This document shows, one piece after another, positions 1 through 7,202 of a stretch of 22,532 nucleotides of DNA. This DNA is from a virus. The position numbers were made by a program, and so were the translations under genes. Numbering within the stretch: position 1 is the first letter of the stretch; the number at the start of each line of letters is the position of its first letter. The notes under the pieces were generated by a model. The model was not told the origin of the DNA and searched no databases. It was given only the letters and a program-made list of their open reading frames with translations. Where the stretch lies: IMG/VR virus record IMGVR_UViG_3300028025_006220, positions 1-22,532 of that record; one strand, given 5' to 3'.

Positions 1-1
1 A

Positions 2-34
2 TGGACTATAAAAACAATTGTAAGAGGCTTATAA
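2..34 (+). CDS. C-terminal tail of a preceding gene (partial)
   Basis: Frame 2 is open from the window edge and reads WTIKTIVRGL before a TAA at 32-34. The next gene starts at 36, one base later, which matches the tight junctions seen elsewhere here (1423/1424, 4179/4183, 10803/10805). Only ten residues are visible, so no function can be given. The alternative frame-1 ATG at position 1 would give a 20-residue peptide overlapping the next gene and is less likely. Confidence 0.35.
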   Translation, partial: WTIKTIVRGL

Positions 35-35
35 A

Positions 36-740
36 ATGGCGTTTAATTATTCACCAAAAATAATCACAGATGGACTAGTGTTGTATTTAGATGCAGCAAA
101 TACTCGTTCATATCCTGGTAGTGGTACCGTTTGGACAGATTTAGCTCGTGGTGGAAATAATGGTACCTTAATAAACGGTCCGATGTTTGATAATGGAAAT
201 GGTGGATCAATTGTTTTTGATGGTACTAACGATTATGTTTATTTATCATCATATGCAAATAATTCTTTATGGAATAATTTATGGCCAAATGGTATTTCTT
301 TTGATTGTGTTATTAGATTAGTAAATCCTTATAGTTTTTCACAACGTAGTATATTTTGTAGAAGTTCAGGTGGTGCCGGAAATAATTGGTTTAACTTTAG
401 TGTGGAAACAGACAGAAGATTAAGATTTTGGATGGGAAATTATGTGCCGGCATATACAACAACTTCATTAACGGCTGGGGTCATATATCATATTATATTA
501 ACTTGGGATAAAAGTAATGTGAGATATTATATTAATAGTGCATTAGATTCTACTACAGGAATGTCAAACGTTTTAACAAATGGGACGGCAACAACATTAG
601 CTTTAGGCTCAGGAGGAAGCGCATTTTCTGGATGGGAATTTCCTGGAAATATATATAATTTTAGTACCTACAACCGTGCCCTCTCCTCTCAAGAAGTACT
701 TCAAAACTTTAATGCAACAAGAGCACGTTTCGGAATTTAA
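36..740 (+). CDS. LamG/concanavalin-like lectin-fold virion protein
   Basis: A 234-residue protein with the form of a LamG / concanavalin A-like jelly-roll domain as found on phage virions. The N-terminus carries GLVLYLDAANTRSYPGSG, then a WTDL..GGNNGTL block and a GGSIVFDGTNDYV strand around residues 57-68. A later stretch (about residues 140-170) has the typical pattern of an 'i..TWD.s..rYYiN' strand pair. The C-terminal segment FPGNIYNFSTYNRALSSQEVLQNF is the usual closing strand of such domains. In this family the fold commonly binds glycans or acts as a decoration or adhesion module. There is no signal peptide, as expected for a virion component. It begins one base after the preceding stop, with an AAGAGG stretch about nine bases upstream, one of the few Shine-Dalgarno-like signals here. 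The fold is fairly sure; the ligand is unknown. Confidence 0.8.
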   Translation: MAFNYSPKIITDGLVLYLDAANTRSYPGSGTVWTDLARGGNNGTLINGPMFDNGNGGSIVFDGTNDYVYLSSYANNSLWNNLWPNGISFDCVIRLVNPYSFSQRSIFCRSSGGAGNNWFNFSVETDRRLRFWMGNYVPAYTTTSLTAGVIYHIILTWDKSNVRYYINSALDSTTGMSNVLTNGTATTLALGSGGSAFSGWEFPGNIYNFSTYNRALSSQEVLQNFNATRARFGI

Positions 741-743
741 CCA

Positions 744-752
744 TATTTATAA
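744..752 (+). promoter_or_regulatory. TATTTATAA element (candidate late promoter)
   Basis: Exact nonamer TATTTATAA in the 45-base gap between two fibre-module genes, 33 bases before the ATG at 786. It is one of eight exact copies in the window, all in gaps upstream of + strand genes. Confidence 0.55.
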
Positions 753-785
753 GTATATAAACACAATCTTGGATAGGGAAAAGAT

Positions 786-1127
786 ATGGCAAATGAATTT
801 CGCATTAAAAATGGGTTCTTCTCCGAAGGCAACTCAAACATAACAGGCTCACTTAACGTAACAGCAGGTATTACCGGAAGTTTCTCCGGTAATGGATCGG
901 GTTTAACAGGTGTTGGTGCAGCAGAATATATTCGCAGAAGCGATTACACATCAACAATTGATCCAAACATAAATTACTTATATTGTGGACAAGCCATATC
1001 AGGTTCATCAGAATCAGCAGATGTTTGGGATATTGCAAGACTTTCCATATCGTCATCAGGTGATACTTTAACACAAACAACTTCAAGCGCAGCTTGGACA
1101 AACAGATATTCATACACATATTCATAA
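786..1127 (+). CDS. Small tail-fibre-like protein with GNGSGLTG module
   Basis: A 113-residue protein. Its first half is a typical phage fibre repeat: short alternating strands of the form NITGSLNV..GITGSF, followed by GNGSGLTGVGAAEYIRR (about residues 35-51). The GNGSGLTG element recurs in the tailspike at 12750 (GNGSGLTG, GDGSGLTNLP), where it sits just before the beta-helix and probably forms a trimerisation or attachment segment. The second half (SSESADVWDIARLSISSSGDTLTQT) is a small unrecognised terminal domain that ends in TNRYSYTYS. The TATTTATAA element lies 33 bases upstream. It most likely belongs to the virion adhesion apparatus; the exact role is unknown. Confidence 0.7.
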   Translation: MANEFRIKNGFFSEGNSNITGSLNVTAGITGSFSGNGSGLTGVGAAEYIRRSDYTSTIDPNINYLYCGQAISGSSESADVWDIARLSISSSGDTLTQTTSSAAWTNRYSYTYS

Positions 1128-1132
1128 AAGTT

Positions 1133-1423
1133 ATGCCAATACAATCAACAAATCCAATTGTAGTAGATGGAGTTGAATACCCATACTATACTGTGAATTT
1201 AGCAATTTCTCCTATAGTTCGAGAAACTAGTGTAGGAGCAAGTGTTGCAATGCGATTAACTCCGTACCGTGAAACAGAGGAAGGAAAAACAGATGTATTG
1301 CAAGGACATGATCGTCCTGTAGTTTATTTGGATGTATTTGAATCCGAAGATATGCCGGCTGAAACAGCTGCATACAACATACTTTCAACGATTCAACAGT
1401 TTGTAATAGAAAAAGGATTGTAA
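1133..1423 (+). CDS. Conserved small phage protein of unknown function
   Basis: A 96-residue protein that starts MPIQSTNPIVVDGVEYPYYTV. I chose the ATG at 1133 because the upstream in-frame ATG at 1094 lies inside the preceding gene and would add 13 unlikely residues; 1133 leaves a 5-base gap. The protein looks compact and mixed alpha/beta, with a strand pair (VAMRLTPYRETEEGK, PVVYLDVFES) and a C-terminal helix (ETAAYNILSTIQQFVIEKGL). I recall similar short proteins next to fibre genes in uncultured phages, but no function is established from the sequence. Its stop codon is directly followed by the ATG of the next gene (TAAATG), so the two are probably translated together. It could be a fibre accessory or assembly protein. 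Confidence 0.75.
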   Translation: MPIQSTNPIVVDGVEYPYYTVNLAISPIVRETSVGASVAMRLTPYRETEEGKTDVLQGHDRPVVYLDVFESEDMPAETAAYNILSTIQQFVIEKGL

Positions 1424-2818
1424 ATGCCGAACAGATGGCCCATAGCAAGTGGTAATTGGAGTAATGCAGCAATTTGGAGTGGTAGTATTATTCCTACGGC
1501 TTCAGATGATGTATATGCTAATAGTCAATCAATTTATATTGATACCGATATAACAGTACTAACATTACGTAATGCTGCTATAACTGGTGTTACCCAAGGC
1601 GGAATATTTTATTTAAACAACGGCATTAATGTTAATTTAACAGGAATACCAGCAATGTTCCATACAGGACCTGCAGTATTTGTAGTTACAAACACTCCAT
1701 TAGTAATAATATCTGGATCTAATAGTGCAACTATTACTGGCAGTTTGGGGGCAACTTCATTTGGTCCAAAAATACATCTGCAAGATAATTCAAGCTTACG
1801 TATTTCCGGAAGTGTAGTTTCTACAACTAACACATTAAACATAGGAATACGACATAGTTCAACTGGTAATTTAACTATAACAGGAAGTATTTCTGCTAGT
1901 TCCGGACAAAGTTCTCATGCAATATATCTTGATAACTCAGGTTCGTTAAATGTATTAGGTAATGTAGGTGGTGGTACTGTTACTGGTGCAACTGGTATTA
2001 ATAATCTTATTGGTAGTAATTTTATAAATATTATAGGAAATATAACTGCAGGAAGTGGTACAACATCATATGGTATTAACAGTATTGGTATTAATAGTTT
2101 CATAAACATAACTGGAAATGTTTCTGGTAGTTCTGGAAATAATGCTACGGGAATTCTTAATTCAATTATTAACACAATTATTATAACAGGTAGTGTTGAT
2201 GGAGGAGTCGGTTCTGCATGTTATGGTATTACTAATTCAGGTAATGGTTTTATATTTGTTACGGGTAGTGTTAATTCTAGAGGAAATAATTCTGGAATAT
2301 ATTCAACAGCAGCTAGTGTTACTATAGTAGTACGAGGGCCTATTAGTGCTAGTTGGACACCATCATCAAATAATAACGGACTAGTATCATCTGGAGTAAC
2401 TGCAACAAACATATTCACAGGCCCATTTTTCAATACAGGCTCATTTAATGCCGTTTGGGCATACCGTATGCAAATAATTGAAGGCCCAACCCAATGGCGA
2501 TTCGACACAGAAACAGCAGGTGTAACAAAAACATTATATACTTCAAATCAACTTCCTGGAGTACCTCAACAAACAGATGTACGAAAAGGAACACAATATA
2601 ATTTTGGATTAACCGGCTCACTTGAAATGCCTGATCCAACCACAGTAAAACAAGGAGTTGCTGTAGATAATACAACAGGTTCTGCTATTTTAACCCCACA
2701 AGATATGTTTGATGTAGCAACACAAACGTTAACCGACTCGGGTAGTATAGGAAATTTATTAACCGGAGCTTCCACTGTACAAACAGTAGGAGCTACCATA
2801 TCATCATTTAAAGTGTAA
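1424..2818 (+). CDS. Beta-solenoid adhesin, paralogue 1 of 4
   Basis: A 464-residue protein in three parts. The N-terminal cap (about residues 8-50) has the pattern GNWSNAAIWSGSIIPTASDD, the GxWS-xxxxW-xxGxxPxxxDDV signature seen at the start of many bacterial and phage beta-helix adhesins. The middle (about 60-330) is a series of short strands with the rhythm xITGxVxGG..YGIxNSG, rich in G, S, T, N and I, as expected for a right-handed beta-solenoid. The C-terminal block (about 340-464) holds FDTETAG, DVRKGTQY, GVAVDNTTGSAILTPQD and TVQTVGATISSF; it is shared with the next three genes and is probably a trimerisation or attachment domain. It starts immediately after the preceding stop. There is no signal peptide. 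It is most likely a tail-fibre or virion surface protein; the receptor is unknown. Confidence 0.75.
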   Translation: MPNRWPIASGNWSNAAIWSGSIIPTASDDVYANSQSIYIDTDITVLTLRNAAITGVTQGGIFYLNNGINVNLTGIPAMFHTGPAVFVVTNTPLVIISGSNSATITGSLGATSFGPKIHLQDNSSLRISGSVVSTTNTLNIGIRHSSTGNLTITGSISASSGQSSHAIYLDNSGSLNVLGNVGGGTVTGATGINNLIGSNFINIIGNITAGSGTTSYGINSIGINSFINITGNVSGSSGNNATGILNSIINTIIITGSVDGGVGSACYGITNSGNGFIFVTGSVNSRGNNSGIYSTAASVTIVVRGPISASWTPSSNNNGLVSSGVTATNIFTGPFFNTGSFNAVWAYRMQIIEGPTQWRFDTETAGVTKTLYTSNQLPGVPQQTDVRKGTQYNFGLTGSLEMPDPTTVKQGVAVDNTTGSAILTPQDMFDVATQTLTDSGSIGNLLTGASTVQTVGATISSFKV

Positions 2819-2820
2819 TT

Positions 2821-4179
2821 ATGCCAACTAGATACGCAGTAGCATCGGGTAATTGGAGTAGTTTAGCTACTTGGGATGGTGGAACAACAGTCCCAACATC
2901 ATCTGATGATGTATGGGCTAATAACTACAGAGTATTTATCGATCAAGATATAACAGTAAAAACCCTAAGAAATCACCCAGTTGCATCTCCTGTAATAGCA
3001 GCAGGTGGTAGTTTTATTACAACGGGAAGTAGAACAATCACATGTACAGTAACAAATGCAGGTTCTGGTAGTATATATGGTGGATTTGTAAACTATCAAT
3101 CAATCTCATCAGTGTTAATAGTTACAGGAAGTGACAATGTTAATATAGTTTCTGATATTATGGGAGGTTTATTACCCTCCCCATATGGGTATGCAGTAAC
3201 CATAGCAAATACTGGTACGGTAAACATAACAGGTAGTATTGCTGGTTACGTATTTGAAGGTGTATCAGTTACAACAGTATCTGGAGGAACAATAAATATT
3301 TCTGGAAGTGTTAGAGGTAATTATCTGCGATCGGGGGGTGGAGCTAATAGTGTTGGAATGACAGTATATGTTACTAAAACAATTAACGTTGTTGGTGATG
3401 TTATAGGTGAACCTCTTGTTAGTGGAATAGGAATTTCCACCGGAGGAAGTGGTAATATAATTTTAGACGTTAAAGGAAATATTTATACTCGAGGAGCTAA
3501 CCCAGCCATTAGTCATGTATTTGGTACATCAACTATAACAATTACTGGGAGTATCTACCAAATCCCCGGTTCTACAGCAACATCCGTTTTATCTATTGGC
3601 GGTACATCTTGCAATATAAATATTTCTGGAAGTATAACAGCAGGAATTGCTGGAAGTGGTATAGTGCACTCTACCCTTGGAACCTCAAATTTAACAGGAC
3701 CTATTTCAGCATCAGTAACAGTACCAGGCATACAATTTTCAAATGCATCCCACAATTTAAGCGCAACTGGTCCATTTTATAACGTAAATAATCGCAATGC
3801 TGTATATTCTCCTAACCTAAGATTACTTTCGGGCTCAACTACAACTTGGACTTTTGACACAGAAACATTTGGAGAACAAAGAACACTATACACACAAAAT
3901 TATCCAGGTAATTTCCCTGCTGCCTCAAACGTAAGACAAGGAACAGTATTTGGAGATACAAACCAATTTACAGGAACAGTAGCAATACCTCCTACTGGCT
4001 CTGTATTTAAAGGAGTACCTGTAGATAATACAACAGGTTCTGCTTCATTTGATACACAAAGTGTATGGGGTATAAACACAAATAATTTAACAACAACAGG
4101 AAGCTTAGGAGCACGTTTACGTAATGTTGCAACAGTTGCAACCGATGGTGCTGCAATAGCTTCAAAAGGAAATTTATAA
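2821..4179 (+). CDS. Beta-solenoid adhesin, paralogue 2 of 4
   Basis: A 452-residue protein with the same plan as its neighbours. The cap reads MPTRYAVASGNWSSLATW followed by P.SSDDVWANNYRVFIDQDI (residues 1-45). The middle consists of NITGSI / NISGSV / NVVGDV / ITGSIY steps spaced roughly 20-30 residues apart, typical of a beta-helix with T/S/N turns. The C-terminal block contains FDTETFGEQRTLYTQN, NVRQGTVFGD, GVPVDNTTGSASFDT and LGARLRNVATVATDGAA. It starts two bases after the preceding stop and lacks a Shine-Dalgarno. The last codons (AAT TTA TAA) form a near-copy of the TATTTATAA motif directly before the next ATG, which may be chance. It is probably a virion surface fibre or glycan-binding protein; I see no catalytic motif. 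Confidence 0.75.
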   Translation: MPTRYAVASGNWSSLATWDGGTTVPTSSDDVWANNYRVFIDQDITVKTLRNHPVASPVIAAGGSFITTGSRTITCTVTNAGSGSIYGGFVNYQSISSVLIVTGSDNVNIVSDIMGGLLPSPYGYAVTIANTGTVNITGSIAGYVFEGVSVTTVSGGTINISGSVRGNYLRSGGGANSVGMTVYVTKTINVVGDVIGEPLVSGIGISTGGSGNIILDVKGNIYTRGANPAISHVFGTSTITITGSIYQIPGSTATSVLSIGGTSCNINISGSITAGIAGSGIVHSTLGTSNLTGPISASVTVPGIQFSNASHNLSATGPFYNVNNRNAVYSPNLRLLSGSTTTWTFDTETFGEQRTLYTQNYPGNFPAASNVRQGTVFGDTNQFTGTVAIPPTGSVFKGVPVDNTTGSASFDTQSVWGINTNNLTTTGSLGARLRNVATVATDGAAIASKGNL

Positions 4180-4182
4180 AAT

Positions 4183-5970
4183 ATGTCATATATTAGATAT
4201 GCAGTTCAAAATGGAGTATGGAGTAGTGGATCTACTTGGGATAATGGTACAGTACCATTAGACGATGATGATGTGTATGCTGATGGAAGAACCATAACAA
4301 TCAATCAAAACATCAACGTATTTAGAATTACTAATACACCTAGCCCATCCCGTTTACCAGGAAATGTAATACCTATCATGACTTCAAACACAACACCAGA
4401 AGGTGCTGTATCTGCAAGTAGTTTTAGTGGTACATTATTTCCATGGCGTGCATTTGATAATAGTTATTCAACATGGTGGCAGTCTGTAACAGCAAATTCA
4501 GCTTCAATTGCATATCAATTTTCTTCTGGAAAAGTAATTAAACAATATGCATTTTATTCACATGCTACAAATGCCCAAAACATTAGAAATTGGTTTTTTG
4601 AAGGAAGTAATGATAATATAACATATACTATTATTGAAACAGTTACAGGATTTACAACTGCTATCAATACATGGTATGTAAGGGATGTATCTGCAAATAC
4701 AACATCATATACTTGGTATAGAATAAGAATAGAAGCAGTACAAACCCTAGGAAATCTCCCTACAATACCGCAAATTAACATGACTGAACTTACTAGCTCA
4801 GCCTATTCAACGGGTAATAGTGGTAGCTTTATTTCTGGAGGGGACATACAAATTTCTGCATCTGCACAAGTAGCAGATGGATTTTTTGGATTACATCCTA
4901 TTGGTGCTATTAATACTACGGCATTTTTTACAGTTACCGGATCACATAGTGTAGGAATTACAGGAAGTATAGCAGCTGTTCAAGGTGGCTCTGTTAGTAA
5001 TAGATATGGAGTTCTCATTCCAAGTGGCGGAAAATTAGAAGTTATAGGAGATATAATCCCTTCATCTACAGCGGGCGGTACTAGTAATAATATTGGAATA
5101 TTATGCTCCTCAGGAAGTGTAACGATTACTGGAAGTATACGAGCAGGAGGAGGTAATACTGGGGCTGTTCCTTTATACATCATTAATGGTACTGCAAGTT
5201 TTTCCGGAAGTATTAATTCTATAACATTTGCTACTCCTATAGGTTTTGGAGCAGGTAATGCTCAAGTAAATATTATTGCTACCCCTATCATTAACGGAAC
5301 TAGTACAGGAAACATGCAAGTAGGTGGAACTAATAGTGGAACCTTAAATTATACAGGTCCGGTTATTGGCAACAACAATGCTGGTATTGGAGTAGCAGGA
5401 ACAATGACAGTTAATATTTCCGGAAATGTTTCCACAATAGGTGCAGCCTCTGGATTAATTTATTCCGGAACAGGAACAGCCACAGTAAATGGATCTATAA
5501 CATCCGGACTTACAGTACCTGGACTCCAATCAACCTCAACAGGTATTGTTCGTGTAACTGGTCCATTAATTTCCCAAAATAATTACCCTGCATTATATGC
5601 TCAACGTACCCAATTATTATCAAATTCAACACCATATTACGATATACAATCAGATACATTTAATAGAGATATAATATTTTATGATACATCATATACCTCA
5701 AGTTTACCTTCTCCAACTAACGTTCGAAGCGGAAGTTTATATGGTGGATCAAATGAATTTTCTGGTTCAATGATAATACCTTCAACAGGTTCCGTACGTT
5801 ACGGAGTACCCGTGGATAATGTAACAGGTTCTGCTACATTGACACCACAAGATATTTTAAACTATACAACACAAAATTTAACAGGTTCCAATTCAATTGG
5901 AGCTCGTTTAAAAAATATAGCAACAGTACAAACCACAGCAGCAACTATTGCTGCTTTTAAAGGAAAATAA
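4183..5970 (+). CDS. Beta-solenoid adhesin with discoidin-like domain, paralogue 3 of 4
   Basis: A 595-residue paralogue, 130-190 residues longer than the other three. The extra length is a domain at about residues 65-205 lying between the N-terminal cap (GVWSSGSTWDNGTVPLDDDD) and the solenoid. It has the hallmarks of an F5/8 type C (discoidin) carbohydrate-binding domain: SASSFSGTLFPWRAFDNSYS then TWWQS near its start, a central IAYQFSSGKVIKQYAFYSHA, then NWFFEGSNDNITYTIIET, and a closing YTWYRIRIEA..LPTIPQINMTEL. The rest follows the family plan with ITGSI/ISGNV steps and a C-terminal block containing TNVRSGSLYGGSNEFSGSM, GVPVDNVTGSATLTPQDIL and IGARLKNIATVQT. The added domain probably gives this copy a second glycan-binding activity; the ligand is not predictable from sequence. 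Confidence 0.78.
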   Translation: MSYIRYAVQNGVWSSGSTWDNGTVPLDDDDVYADGRTITINQNINVFRITNTPSPSRLPGNVIPIMTSNTTPEGAVSASSFSGTLFPWRAFDNSYSTWWQSVTANSASIAYQFSSGKVIKQYAFYSHATNAQNIRNWFFEGSNDNITYTIIETVTGFTTAINTWYVRDVSANTTSYTWYRIRIEAVQTLGNLPTIPQINMTELTSSAYSTGNSGSFISGGDIQISASAQVADGFFGLHPIGAINTTAFFTVTGSHSVGITGSIAAVQGGSVSNRYGVLIPSGGKLEVIGDIIPSSTAGGTSNNIGILCSSGSVTITGSIRAGGGNTGAVPLYIINGTASFSGSINSITFATPIGFGAGNAQVNIIATPIINGTSTGNMQVGGTNSGTLNYTGPVIGNNNAGIGVAGTMTVNISGNVSTIGAASGLIYSGTGTATVNGSITSGLTVPGLQSTSTGIVRVTGPLISQNNYPALYAQRTQLLSNSTPYYDIQSDTFNRDIIFYDTSYTSSLPSPTNVRSGSLYGGSNEFSGSMIIPSTGSVRYGVPVDNVTGSATLTPQDILNYTTQNLTGSNSIGARLKNIATVQTTAATIAAFKGK

Positions 5971-5971
5971 T

Positions 5972-7189
5972 ATGCCAAATAGATGGCCCATATCATCAGG
6001 TAATTGGAGTAATTCCTCAATATGGAGTGGTAGCATAATACCTACTGCATCGGATGATGTGTTTTTAAATAATCAAACGGTAACGTTAGATCAAAACGTA
6101 ACAGTAGTTAGTATACGAAATGCCGCAACCGGCAGTGCTGTAAATGGTGGAAGAATTGAAATTTATAGTGATTATAACATAACAACGACATTTCTCCCCA
6201 GTAGACCAGAAACAAATGGGTATATACAATATTTTAATACTGGTTCAATTACATTAACTGGTAATTTACCCCTAAATACTGCAGGTTTAGCTGGAAGTAT
6301 ACGTGGTATAGGAAATGTTGGTTCCGGAACTGTAAATTTTGTTGGAAACGTGTTCGGATTTGATAGTTCTGCTACTAGTTGGGGTATAGGAAATTTATCC
6401 TCAGGTACGGTTAATATAATAGGAAATGTTACTGCTGGTCGTAATGCTAGTGCTTTTGGTGTGTATAATGCTCTAAACGGTATTATAACAATAACTGGAA
6501 ACGTTGATGGAGGAACTACTAGTTTTAATAGAGATGCGGTATATAATTTAGGAGTAGGAACGATAATAGTTACGGGAAATGTAATAGCTGCTAGTACAAC
6601 TCCATCATATGGTATAAATAATGTTTCAATAGGAACGGTAACAGTAACTGGAAATGTAACAGCATCAGGATCTGCAGGTATTAACTCAACCGCAGCAGGT
6701 ACCATAAACGTAATAGGACAGTTACAAGCATCAACAACAGCCAATGCAGTATCGTCAACCTCAACCGCAGCAACCAACATATTCTCAGGCCCACTCATTA
6801 ATTCAGGCTCACGTAACGCAATATATTGCTATAACGTACGATTATATGATGATGTAACAACACGTTACACAATTGGAGTATCTGGTTCAACCAATACAAT
6901 TACATTATTCTCACCCGATCAAGTAACCGGAGTACCTTCGGGTTCCGATGTTAGAGTAGGAACAATTTATGGACCCGGAAATGAATTAACAGGTTCAATG
7001 CAAGTACCAAACCAAAATTCGGTAGCATATGGTGTACCTATAGACAATACATCTGGTTCTGCTTTAGTTAATCCGGAAGATTTATGGAATTTTGCTTTAA
7101 CTTCATTAACATCATCCAATTCAATAGGACAAAGACTAGCTTCAACAGCAACAACTGCTTCTAATGCTGCTATTATCAATTCATTTTAA
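5972..7189 (+). CDS. Beta-solenoid adhesin, paralogue 4 of 4
   Basis: A 405-residue protein. I placed the start at 5972 (MPNRWPISSGNWSN) because the upstream in-frame ATG at 5948 lies inside the preceding gene and the MPNRWP start matches paralogue 1 exactly. The cap IWSGSIIPTASDDVFLNNQT is nearly the same as in paralogue 1. The middle has steps such as NIIGNVTAG, TITGNVDGG, IIVTGNVIAA and VTVTGNVTAS, each about 30 residues apart with intervening YGINN/FGVYN segments, a regular beta-solenoid. The C-terminal block holds GSDVRVGTIYGPGNELTGSM, GVPIDNTSGSALVNPEDLW and SIGQRLASTAT. It is the shortest copy, with fewer solenoid coils. It is probably a virion surface fibre; the target is unknown. Confidence 0.75.
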   Translation: MPNRWPISSGNWSNSSIWSGSIIPTASDDVFLNNQTVTLDQNVTVVSIRNAATGSAVNGGRIEIYSDYNITTTFLPSRPETNGYIQYFNTGSITLTGNLPLNTAGLAGSIRGIGNVGSGTVNFVGNVFGFDSSATSWGIGNLSSGTVNIIGNVTAGRNASAFGVYNALNGIITITGNVDGGTTSFNRDAVYNLGVGTIIVTGNVIAASTTPSYGINNVSIGTVTVTGNVTASGSAGINSTAAGTINVIGQLQASTTANAVSSTSTAATNIFSGPLINSGSRNAIYCYNVRLYDDVTTRYTIGVSGSTNTITLFSPDQVTGVPSGSDVRVGTIYGPGNELTGSMQVPNQNSVAYGVPIDNTSGSALVNPEDLWNFALTSLTSSNSIGQRLASTATTASNAAIINSF

Positions 7190-7198
7190 TATTTATCA
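7190..7198 (+). promoter_or_regulatory. TATTTATCA variant of the late element
   Basis: TATTTATCA straddles the gap just after the stop of paralogue 4 and ends four bases before the ATG at 7203. It matches the exact TATTTATAA sites at eight of nine positions. The very short distance to the start codon is like that at 12591 and 19414. Confidence 0.4.
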
Positions 7199-7202
7199 AT
7201 AA

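Larger units (their letters stand above)
1424..7189 (+). repeat. Tandem array of four paralogous adhesin genes
   Basis: Four consecutive genes (1424-2818, 2821-4179, 4183-5970, 5972-7189) share an N-terminal GxWS...DDV cap, a beta-solenoid middle and a C-terminal block with the core GV(P/A)(V/I)DN(T/V)(T/S)GSA. The gaps between them are 1 to 3 bases. Divergence is greatest in the middle segments, and the third copy carries an extra domain. The pattern indicates repeated gene duplication followed by diversification of the exposed part. Confidence 0.8.

Noticed and set aside
744-752. TATAAATA on the minus strand read as true T4-type late promoters firing leftward
   Set aside because: Every copy would drive transcription into the back of + strand genes, and there are no minus-strand genes in the window. 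Placement before + strand starts argues that the functional direction is rightward.
1094-1132. Upstream ATG for the 96-residue gene
   Set aside because: It would overlap the preceding gene by 34 bases and add MDKQIFIHIFIKV, which does not resemble the compact start at 1133 (MPIQSTNPIVVDG).
5948-5971. Upstream ATG for paralogue 4
   Set aside because: It lies inside paralogue 3, and the ATG at 5972 restores the MPNRWP start shared with paralogue 1.
6172-6798. 208-codon open frame on the minus strand
   Set aside because: It lies entirely inside paralogue 4, is rich in V, P, T and I as expected from reversed GTxxT-type solenoid codons, has no neighbours on that strand, and no promoter or recognisable motif. 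Similar minus-strand frames inside the other solenoid genes are explained in the same way.
1424-7189. CRISPR-like or simple DNA repeats in the solenoid genes
   Set aside because: The repetition is at protein level with irregular spacing and degenerate codons; there are no identical direct repeats with uniform spacers.
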